Part shown: positions 44,887 through 54,169 of the stretch, piece by piece
Layout of the letters: every line of letters begins with the position of its first letter
Numbering within the stretch: position 1 is the stretch's first letter
Assembly (NCBI GenBank): GCA_019400425.1
Contig: JAFREE010000042.1
Span: forward strand, 104,875 to 168,874
Origin: Hymenochaete sp. R1
Taxonomy: Eukaryota > Basidiomycota > Agaricomycetes > Hymenochaetales > Hymenochaetaceae
DNA: 64,000 nt
Direction of reading: 5' to 3'
The notes under the pieces: generated by a model
The model's input: the letters and a program-made list of their open reading frames with translations, nothing else
Databases searched by the model: none
Told to the model about the DNA's origin: nothing
Translations under genes and position numbers: made by a program

Positions 44887-45922
44887 CTACACGATCTGTT
44901 CCAGTTCTCGAGCATAAGCCAGGTTTGCAGAAATGAATTTAGCCGTCTGGATAGTTGTTTTCTCCTCTTCCTTCTTCTTGAAGGTGATAGATTCCGCTGT
45001 GAGATTAACTTGCCATCCCCTCTGTAGTGCATTGTAAGAAGCCGTTCGCTAATTGAGAGAAGATAAAAGCTTGCCTGTTGAGCGAAAGTTATTAAGTCGT
45101 TCCTATTCGTGAAGAAAAGCAAAGTTGCAGCATCCTTCAGCGGTAAACTGTCATATGCCATCTCCTCACAGCTGGCAATCTCATTCCTAGAAGACGTGTT
45201 ATTACTCGAAAGGACAAAACGAGTAAGACATTGTCAGCACTCACCTAATTGTGCCCATAAGGCTATCCACAAAGAACCGATACTCCTCTGCAGGTGCTCT
45301 CTCCCTCGCGCCCCAGACCTTACTATAACTCCCTTCCATCAGCCACCTCTCCACTGCAACCGGATGTGCAATGTACGGATTCTCAGCAAGAGCATCAGGA
45401 GGGAGCCGAATAGCCTCTAGCGTCGTATGAAAGTCTGCGATGCGGTTCTGGGTGAGAAGGCGGATGAGGTTGAGGCCAACGATGGGGTGCTCGCGTGGCG
45501 AGGGCGGGAGTACGTCGCGGTAGTCATTGTAAATGGACTGTAGCTGGGAGAAATAGCGATCGAACGATGGGACATCTTTGTTGCGAATACTCCAGAACGC
45601 GCCAATCTCGAAGATGGTCCCTGTGTGTGGTGTGAGTGGTGAGGTTTAGCTTGTATTTCCCGCTGGAGAATGCATACGTACGGACGACGTTGAGGTCCTC
45701 GAGGGAAAGATTTGAGGATGGCAGGATCGGAATAAGACCAGCTTGCGATAATCCAAGCTTTATAGGGCACAACGTTTGAGTAATTGAATGTAGGCAAAAA
45801 CGGCAGATACTCGCCTTGAGGCGCGTTAGAAGTTCACCGCATTTCTTCAGGTTGCATGGACGTGAGTCGAACGCAACAGTCAGGTCTTTGAAATCCTTGA
45901 CAAGCTGCTGCGACGGTGCCAT
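44887..45922 (-). CDS. RPN12: 26S proteasome lid subunit Rpn12 (PSMD8)
   Basis: Last subunit to join the regulatory lid. Start MAPSQQLVKDFKDLTVAF at 45922. Visible blocks are KKCGELLTRLK, AGLIPILPSSNLSLEDLNVV, GTIFEIGAFWSIRNKDVPSF, FDRYFSQLQSIYNDYRDVLP, YIAHPVAVERWLMEGSYSKV, DSLMGTIRNEIASCEEMAYD and a PCI-type end (LPLKDAATLLFFTNRNDLI). The last exon (GWQVNLTAESITFKKKEEEK to LEQIV) follows an intron in the tail. About 262 aa. Convergent with PRE10 and divergent from PRE3, with 252 bp between start codons. Confidence 0.93.
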
Positions 45923-46039
45923 TACAAGCTCGCTATTACGCTCCTGGAGGTGATGATGATGGCGCTGAGGAAAGAGATGACTGCGTCTGGTCAAAGTAGC
46001 GATTTGTAGCTGAATGGAATGAGACGATGAACGCGAGGA

Positions 46040-46080
46040 GCGACGCGCGTCTTGACTCTATTCTGTCCTGGAGTACGCGT
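46040..46080. promoter_or_regulatory. 16-bp proteasome-gene element and ACGCGT, RPN12/PRE3 promoter
   Basis: GCGACGCGCGTCTTGA (46040-46055), identical to the PRE10 copy, lies about midway between the two divergent start codons (about 118 bp from each). ACGCGT follows at 46075-46080. The same order and similar spacing of the two words occur at PRE10, but with ACGCGT on the other side. Confidence 0.55.
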
Positions 46081-46174
46081 CAGCTTACCGGGAACACCTT
46101 TCCGCCACCTTCCTCTCCGACATCCATCGTCAGCTTTTCTTTTCAGCCAAATCGCAAAGTAACCAACAACGAAA

Positions 46175-47174
46175 ATGCAAGTAGACATGCAAGCTCTCAA
46201 AAAGGGCGAGGTCAACCTCGGGGTAAGCAACACACTGAAGCAATTACTTCCGCTCAAATACTCATCATATCACATTAGACGTCCATCATGGCCGTACAGT
46301 TCAATGGTGGTGTGGTCGTAGGTGCAGACAGTCGGACAACCATGGGCAGCTACATCGTGCGGTTTCTTCTCATCGTCAATTGAACATGCGTTGAATACGA
46401 ACTTTTTAGGCCAATCGTGTCACGGACAAACTAACGCACATCCACGACCGCATTTACTGCTGTCGGTCCGGCTCAGCTGCAGACACGCAGGCCATTGCCG
46501 ATATTGTTCATTACCACTGCCAATTATATACGTATGTCGTTACTCTTACTTCTTACTAATAAAATGCATGCATGCTGATTATTGGCATTCAGACAGGTAC
46601 ATGGCGAACGACCTCCCGTGAACACTGTCGCTGGTATCTTCCAAAGCCTGTGCTACGACAACAAAGACGCGTTGAGCGCGGGTATCATCGTGGCGGGATG
46701 GGATAAGGAAGAGGGTCCGTCAGTGTTCAACATCCCTGTTGGTGGTGGCCTCTTCCGTCAGCCGTGGGCGATTGGAGGTAAGTTATTTATGTTCATGGTT
46801 TAAGCAAGTTAGACCATCATTTTGATTGTCTGCATGATAGGCTCTGGATCAACGTACGTATATGGGTACTGCGACGCTACGTACAGAGAGGGGTGGGGCC
46901 GGGACGAGACCGTGCAATTCGTCAAAAACAGTACGTCAAGCACCAAAGCATATGCTCCTTCGCTAATATGTATATTTTCTATTCAGCTCTTGCTCTTGCG
47001 ATGTCTCGAGACGGTTCATCTGGAGGCACTATTCGTATGTGCGTCATCACAGAAGGCGGCGTCGAACGTCTCTTCGTCCCCGGAAATGAACTACCACGAT
47101 TTTGGGAAGGCAAGGATGTCATCGGGTCGTCGCAGACCTCCGTAGTTCCTGAGCCCATGGCTGTAGAAACATGA
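46175..47174 (+). CDS. PRE3: 20S proteasome catalytic subunit beta1 (PSMB6)
   Basis: Caspase-like active subunit. The propeptide ([16 protein letters not shown]) ends exactly at exon 1 (46175-46222). Exon 2 (from 46279) begins with the catalytic Thr1 of [20 protein letters not shown], so the autocleavage point falls on a splice junction. Asp17 and Lys33 are in place, and Arg45 ([13 protein letters not shown]), which sets the acidic-substrate pocket, identifies beta1. Later blocks are [40 protein letters not shown] and [20 protein letters not shown], ending AVET. Six exons or so. Confidence 0.95.
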
Positions 47175-47270
47175 TTGTTTGTATTCAGTTAATGTAGTTC
47201 TAGATACTTATCAACTCCTCGGTGCTTACGTGGAAGGGAAGATGAGTGAGCGGTGATTATAGTGACGATC

Positions 47271-48805
47271 CTACGATTTGTTTGGCAATAACCAACTACA
47301 TGGTCCCCAACCAGCGCCCTCCCACAATCGAATACGCCAAAGTGCAACCGAGAGAGGAACTGTATCAGCTCTCGAGACAGTCTTTGAGCTCGAAAAGAAA
47401 GCAACAGCGTGGCTCGGTTTCTCCTTCGGACCTTCACGTTTCTTCATTTCCTTTGCATCCTGGCGCATGCGGCTGAGGCTCTTTCGTTCAACTGTCAGGA
47501 GCTCGCCAATCAACTCATGGCATGCTGCTCTTTGGCCGCGCTGCGGAAATAATGCGACACCATTATAATACGGCGCTCTGCTTTGCGGGAGATACTCATC
47601 AACGGAGGATCCGTCCAATGCTTCTCCCATTGGGAGGAGCTCAGAAACAGGCGGCAAAGGCGGAAGTACTTTTCCAGCTGCTTCATCTCCACCATCACTC
47701 GGAGGCTCATCATCCATGTTAGCCTTTGCCCTTTCTTTCGTCTTGGGATCTCGGTTCACAGGCGGACACACAACAACGAAAAGTGCGTCCTTCCATGGGA
47801 TCGTCCCACTGGTCTTCAGGCTCTCCCACTCTGAGCGCGTCAAACGACGGGCAATCGTGTTATTGGCTAGGGACCGAGGCGCGGCGCGTAATCGAGCGAC
47901 AAGCATTTCGAGTTCTTGGAGAACACGCAGCCGGAGTTGGTGCGAGATTTGGTCGGCGAGGAGCGAGTGGGCGTAGAGGTTTCCTTGGAAGCGATTGTAC
48001 GATCCTATTGGAAAGAGAATATGAATGATTTTGGAGCGTGAATTGATGTGGAGGTGGAAGGACGTACCGTTCTTTACCATGTCTACTACGACGTCCTTCC
48101 AGCACGCGACATAATACGCGTGGCCATACTTGCGACTGACGAATCGCGGATGGAGGAGCCCATCTGGTACCAATGCAACAGATCGTTTCTTGACAGCAGA
48201 TTCGGGTAGCTGCAAAGTAGTGAGGCGAATCAGAAAGTCTAACAATTTTCATTACGGAATGAAATTGAAGGGTCCACAGTCAGCCAAAACTCCTGAAAAT
48301 GACGGACTTGGCGGTGCGCACCGCTAGGCATGTGTCGCTTCGAGATAGCACATTGTCGAGTAGTAGAAGCAAGCATCCTTACTGCAATCTTTCAGCCAAT
48401 GAGAAAGCACAATTCTCCTCCGGAGGCAAGAAACGCACAGTAAGGACTCGACCACCATTGCTTCTCTTCCTCTGTCATTTCTCTCGGAGCGTCGATACCG
48501 GCACTGGGACTTTCGATACCCACGTTCAACCCTCCTTCACTTCGTAAATTCAGCACGGGCGGTAACCTCTTGTGAGGGGCAAATTCCTCGGGTGAATTGA
48601 GAATGTTCTTGTTGTCGACAAGAAAAGACTGCTTCCTGCCATGAAAGCGGAGAGCTGTTTCTGTTTCGTCTACGGTAAAAGGTGGAGGGCGCCATAACGA
48701 GGGTGCGCGCTTTCGTCTCTCTGTGATTAGCGGGCCTTTATAGTTTGGTTCGGAGAGAGGGTTGGTTTCAATCCATTTGAGAAGGCGAGGAAGGAGTCGG
48801 GGCAT
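47271..48805 (-). CDS. Conserved fungal protein of unknown function
   Basis: At least four exons. Start MPRLLPRLLKWIETNPLS at 48805; the short basic amphipathic start could be a mitochondrial presequence. The first exon ends EEKQWWSSPY and joins a small exon LRMLASTTRQCAISKRHMPS, then DFLIRLTTLQLPESAVKKRS, giving an uninterrupted conserved-looking block. The main exon contains RKYGHAYYVACWKDVVVDMV, a basic middle and a low-complexity part (SELLPMGEALDGSSVDEYLP), ending LLPNKS. I do not recognise a domain. The SPYLRMLAS...R..SDFLIRL pattern suggests an ordered N-terminal region, possibly of a mitochondrial translation or RNA factor, but this is a guess. Confidence 0.6.
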
Positions 48806-49125
48806 GCAAGTGGTTGGTGGTAAAGAAGCATCGGTTGATGATGGCACGAAAAGTCACGGACCGTCGTGCGCGCGAGCTTGAGACTCTAAATCTGAGAAGG
48901 ATTGAGACCAAGTGAACATGGAAGCAATTCATTGATCCTTTTTTTTTTGAAATAAAAAATACTTCTACATACAATGCTTTCTACACAACGTCCAATGGAG
49001 AGCATTCCGAAAGCAGCAAGACAGTCAAGATGAAATCGCTTGCACCAATGGCCAAAAAAGTTGAAAAGTACCCACCTAAAAACAGACCGAGCCCTTGGCT
49101 TTTACGAATATGCCATCAAAAACCG
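48806..49125. other. Gap between the conserved hypothetical and MYND genes
   Basis: 320 bp on the same strand: promoter of the conserved gene on its left side and 3' flank of the MYND gene on its right. No gene seen. Confidence 0.45.
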
Positions 49126-52100
49126 TTATAATCCCATAGCAACATCCACCGGCCCTTCGTCTTCACTTTGCTTAGCTCGGGACTCTTTCTCGTCGTCGGC
49201 TTTCTGTTCTTTAGCCTTCTGTTCTACTTCCTTATCCTCGCCCTTAATCTTCGCCTTTTCTTCCCCGTTTCTTTGGCCCTGAACCTCACCGTCTTCGACT
49301 TGCTCAATCTTGCTCTCAGGCATAGGCACGTCTCGCATGTGCTCTTCGTCGTCCTCATCGTCATCCCCATCGTCATCCTCATCGCTCTCAGGCGGTGTTC
49401 CGGGACGTGACATCACTTGCCGTATATGCACCCGTCTGGGCATCTCGAATTTGACGCCCTCCCACGGCTCAAGGTTGTAGTCCGTCTTCTTCAGGTACTT
49501 GTCGAATCTGTCGTAGAAATCAATCTCGATGGGTTTCTCATTGCTGTCCAAGAACAAGAGACGTGTGGTGTCCTTCCCACGTTCTTCCGGTGACGGGGCC
49601 CCCTCTGATTCAGGCCATCGGAAGTCATCGAGGATGGCGAGGGGAATGCAGGTATAGACAGGGGGGGTGATGAAATCTGCCTTCGAGAATACCCCCCTTG
49701 CTAGTATCACGTCTCTTTCTTTCCTCGTCTTCGCCTCCTCCATCCGCTTTCCGATTTTCCTGACCATGCGAACGAAATTAGAGTTTTCCCGCTCGGCCAC
49801 GAGAACCGATTCCAGGCGGTAGATGCGGACGATTGGAGGGAAATGGGAGTAGTCAATTTCAATGCCGATTTGTGGGGTTTTCTTGTACTTGGTTTTCATC
49901 TGCGCCTTAAAGTATCGTTGGTGCCTGAGGGTATCCCGCTGTAGGCAGTAGACTCTGAAGTCGTCAATATCTCGTATGGAAGCGTCTTTAGCTGTTGATT
50001 AACGGGTAAGCTTGCTTTCCTGAAGCTGAGTATCGCGGCAAACTAACCTTCAATCTTTTTGCACTCGTCTTTATGTCCACGCAATTTCCAAGATAGTATC
50101 TGACACTTCTTAGAGCAGTAGAATGCGGATTTACAGCCCGCACACATCTTGAAATTATCTTCTATGTTAAGCTCCGGGCATTCTGGCTAATTTTTTTAAA
50201 AAAAGTGATTGTCAGTCAGGAATGTGTTTTATTCTGGAGGTTCCTTCTACTTACGTTCCCACAGAGGAATGTTTTCGAATATTTTCCTTTCCCCTTGTCG
50301 AAGAAGGCACGGTAGGCAGCCCGCTCAATCAAAAACTTTTTGAAGTCTGACCACTCCTTAGCTAGCGGACCCGCTTGGATTGTCTCCCACAGCTCCGGAG
50401 AATATGCTTTTCGGAAGTCGGTTGTGAATCGGTCAATAGACATATGATTCAAAAGAAACTGGGGCATGATCTCTGATAGCAACTTGGAGCAAGAACGAAT
50501 TGTTGGCACGCAAACCTTCTGATTTGAGTCCATAAGAGAGGAGATTTCGAGGAGATAAACTATAAATCCCTGTCCGACGGCGGGTCCGATGAATGCAAAA
50601 CCGTACTCCGGAAATCTGAACGAGTTGGCAAAGAATTCGTTGATCTCGTACGCTGCTTTGCACGCAGAGGGATAGAACTTTGTATCATTAGGGGCAGGAA
50701 AGTGCGTCGCGACCATGCTTCTGAGAACCCTCGATACTTCGTGTGAGAAATCATCCGCGTACATGTGTCTATGGGTTTTTGTCCAAACAGGAGCAGTATT
50801 GCAGAATGTTCGTGCGAATTGAAAAACTGCGCACAGGCCTTCAAAGGAGTGAGGCAAGCCACCTCTTCGGAGCACCCGATGGCCTATTCCACTGGCAACA
50901 ACCTCAATGCGCTGGATTATAACCTCCGCCGTGATGTCTTCGATACCATGGTGTTCGCGAAGAATTGCGCTGTGGATCACGTTTCTGGTCTTCATGTCAT
51001 CTTTACAAAGACGGACAAGAACTCGTGAAGTATATCCATCTTGATCGTCTTCATTTCGACACCAGGCTTTGGCCAGAAGCTTGAGTATCGATCTGTCCGC
51101 CGCGATCTTCTCCCGGATTGCCGTTACGCGCGTGCCTTTATCCATGAGGCTAGTGAACGTATCATTAAATTTGAGCGCTTTGTCATCGAACCGATTGCTG
51201 AAATGACAAAGCCAGTCGCAAAGACCCTCCCAAGCTCCCGCGAGCTTCTGGTACAGCATTACTCCAGAGTAAGACTGTAATATATGTGTTATGCCGATGA
51301 TGGATACCATAGCCAGGTTTTCGCGCTGACGGAGGACATCCTTGCCCTTGGCATTTTCAACGCCCTCTTCAACAACGTCACAAAGAATGTTGAAGAGTTT
51401 CAACGCATTGGCTATAGTCATTTCGTCCATCTCTGTTGCAAAGATCAAAACATGTAAAGTTGGTAAATCCTTTTCTCTGGCAAGTTCGAAAGCCTACTTG
51501 ATGATCAGAAAAACGACCACATTCATGAAGATGTTATATAGACCAACCTCATCCAAACCGTCCTTCAGCAAGTCAGAGGCCCGCTCCCGAACCCGCTTGT
51601 TGAAGAAAGTAAACTTGACAACCCGGTCATAGTCATCGAAATAGTGCCCTTCACTCCATTTTAGACGGTATGATTCAGGCAAAGGAGGAGTCTCAGAACG
51701 AGGCCGAGGTAATTTTGATCCGCTTTTTTCAGAGGCGCCGTCGTTGTCCTTTTGCGCTACAGAGTCAAGGAGTGCCTCATCTTTTGGCTCGGTGGAATTG
51801 GCAACATCTGCCTGATCGTCTGGCTCAGGTCGTTCGTTCTGTTCATCATTGTCGCGTTCTTCTTCGTTCCCTGAAATTTCGTGTGGTGCCGTGTGCATGC
51901 CCACATCTTCTTCGACTCCTTCTTCGTCACCCTTTTCTTGAGCGTTTTGCGTCTCCTTTGAGCCCGGCGAATCATCGTCCTGGTTTCCGTCTTGATTAGC
52001 TACATCTACCTCCATCTCACGGGCTCCAGCGTTGGCACTGTCTTCCGCATCTTCAACAGTCGCAGAGGTGTCTTCCTCTACGCTATCCTCCACGTCTGTA

Positions 52101-52611
52101 CCGGCATCATCCTCATCCATTTCGTCGTCGGACTCCGAATTATCCCCTTCCTTCTTCGTATGTACAAAAAGGCCTATGGTCATATTAGGAGAAAGAGTCA
52201 TCCGAAAGGACAGGAATTCTCACCATCAGGAATTGGTCTTTCTCTGAACTGAAAGAGCTCTTCGACGTCTTTCTTTAGCTCTTCAGGATCAACTGGCTTC
52301 CTGTTCTTGTCTTCATCAGAGGCGAAACGGAAACCGATCATAATATGCTCCCTGTGGACATATCTCTCGTTCAACACATATGGATTGACTGGGATTGATC
52401 TGAAGTCTTTCAGGCTGTCGTCGTCGCGTGCGGTTGGGTTTGAATCACTGCCAGTACCCATATCATCTGAATAAAATCGTGCATCTGCCTCTTGTTGGGC
52501 AGCCGACGCAAAGGCGGCGGCGGTAGCGGCAGCATTAGCAGCAGCGATTTCTTCTTCCAATTCCTTTTTAAAGGCTTCAACAACCGTAAGAGATTGATTC
52601 TCGTCTGGCAT
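49126..52611 (-). CDS. MYND-type zinc-finger protein
   Basis: Many-exon gene, about 1,000 aa. Start MPDENQSLTVVEAFKKELEE at 52611, followed by an Ala-rich helix, FRSIPVNPYVLNERYVHREH, and a long acidic low-complexity part (ESDDEMDEDDAGTDVEDSVE). A large helical repeat-like region follows (ANALKLFNILCDVVEEGVEN, MVSIIGITHILQSYSGVMLY, HSILREHHGIED-type stretches). The MYND finger is near the middle of the C-terminal half: CPELNIEDNFKMCAGC, FYCSKKCQ, HKDECKK, with all Cys and His ligands present. The C-terminus is again acidic and Lys/Glu-rich, ending VDVAMGL. MYND proteins of this layout are expanded in mushroom-forming fungi and usually uncharacterised. It could be two genes; phase at the 51.4-51.5 kb intron is not fully solved. 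Confidence 0.72.
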
Positions 52612-52862
52612 CTTGAGGGTAGGCCTGCATGCGAAAGCAATGTGCTGGAGGAAGTGGTTCAAAGGAAAGACGTTGAGGGCGCATGTTGTTGTCTTCACCA
52701 CTTAGACTCAGGATAAAGGTGACGCGACGCGTTCATTCCGGAATTCAGCCTGCCGCCTTTCGTCAAGGCCAGGCGCGCCTCAAACACTGACCGCCGGCGC
52801 TCTTCCAGCTCACATAGCATTCCTCCCTTTATCTCCCACCTCACAGAGGCCATCATCTAGCT
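52612..52862. promoter_or_regulatory. MYND/enoyl-CoA hydratase bidirectional promoter
   Basis: 251 bp between divergent start codons. GACGCGACGCGTTC (52721-52734) contains ACGCGT at 52727-52732, about 116 bp from the MYND start and 131 bp from the hydratase start. Confidence 0.5.
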
Positions 52863-54081
52863 ATGATCGTTTGCATCTCGACTAGACGGTCTTTATCATC
52901 TGTACTAGCTGCGAGTCGTCGTAGTCGCCCGAGAGTGAGATTAGCGGGTCGCACGTTGATCCAGTCAGCTCAGTCGAGGGAAGCTTTCCTTGAGCCATTC
53001 CATTCCGTCGAGGAATCCGTTTCCGGGATCAAATTCCTTTCACTGAATCGTCCCCAGAGCAAGAATGCTCTTTCTACGAAGCTTGTAAAGGCAAGCCGTT
53101 CCAGGCGAAAAGCGGAGTATGAGCGTAATTGACTATCTTCATGTTCCAGGAAATACAAGAATGTATCGACAACGCAGAGAAGGATAAAGAGTAGGCATTT
53201 CGTTTCCCCATACTTACTGCCACAACTCAACAAACAGGCACCTAGACTTCGCGTTCTAATCGTCCGCTCGACGACACACGGCTCGTTCTGCGCAGGTGCT
53301 GACTTGGTCGAACGTCGGTCAATGTCAGAGGACGAAGTTGCCAAGTTTCTCACAAGCCTCCGAACCGCACTATCGGCTCTGGAGGACTTGCCTGTCCCGA
53401 CTATTGCCGCTATTGACGGCCCAGCTCTGGGTGGAGGGCTCGAACTAGCACTTGCGTGCGATTTCAGAGTCGCAGGTCTGTTTTAACTCTCATCGTATAA
53501 AAACACCCTTAAACTCAGGATTTTTGTTTTGTCCAGGATACGATGTGATGAAGATCGGTCTCCCTGAGACTCGTCTGGGCATCATTCCAGGAGCGGGTGG
53601 AACACAGCGAGCTACACGTCTTCTCGGAGTGTCAAAGACTAAGGAATTGGTTTTCACGGCTCGGGTGCTCGACGCGCTCAAAGCAAAGGAAATGGGTGTC
53701 GTGGATTTCGTTTCTGAGCCGAGTACATCAGCTATACATCGAGCTCTGGAACTTGCGAAGGAGATATCGCATAGTGGTGCGTACTTGCTTCAGGAATCTC
53801 CAGTGTGATTATGACCGAATTATTCTGGTAGCTCCGCTTGCCTTAAGAGCAGCAAAGCAGGCAATTTCAACTGCACCAGAAGTGGATCTGGAAACTGGTG
53901 CGTAGCTTTCCGAGTGACTGAAAGGAACGGACTTGATGTTTATTGGTTTTTTTTTGTTCTGTTACCCATAGGGCTCGACTTCGAACGGGCTTGCTACAAT
54001 ACACTCATCTCTACAAAAGATAGATTGGAAGCCTTAGCCGCATTCAAGGAGAAGAGGAAACCTGTCTTCAAAGGCGAATAA
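52863..54081 (+). CDS. Mitochondrial enoyl-CoA hydratase, AUH-like (methylglutaconyl-CoA hydratase)
   Basis: Crotonase-fold enzyme, probably in leucine breakdown. Six exons in exact phase: 52863-53090, 53150-53190, 53246-53475, 53537-53776, 53832-53897, 53972-54081; 304 aa. The N-terminus ([20 protein letters not shown]) is a good mitochondrial presequence. Then [18 protein letters not shown], the oxyanion-hole block [32 protein letters not shown] and [17 protein letters not shown] with the catalytic Glu region, and an [12 protein letters not shown] helix. [11 protein letters not shown] favours AUH over short-chain crotonase. Intron 1 must use a GC donor (AG|GCAAGC) to keep LVKEIQE. Confidence 0.9.
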
Positions 54082-54169
54082 TGATAACATTATAATACCA
54101 GTACCATCAATGTATATTACACGCAATAATGACACAAGGACAAAGGATGTGAAGAAGGAAACCCGCGCG

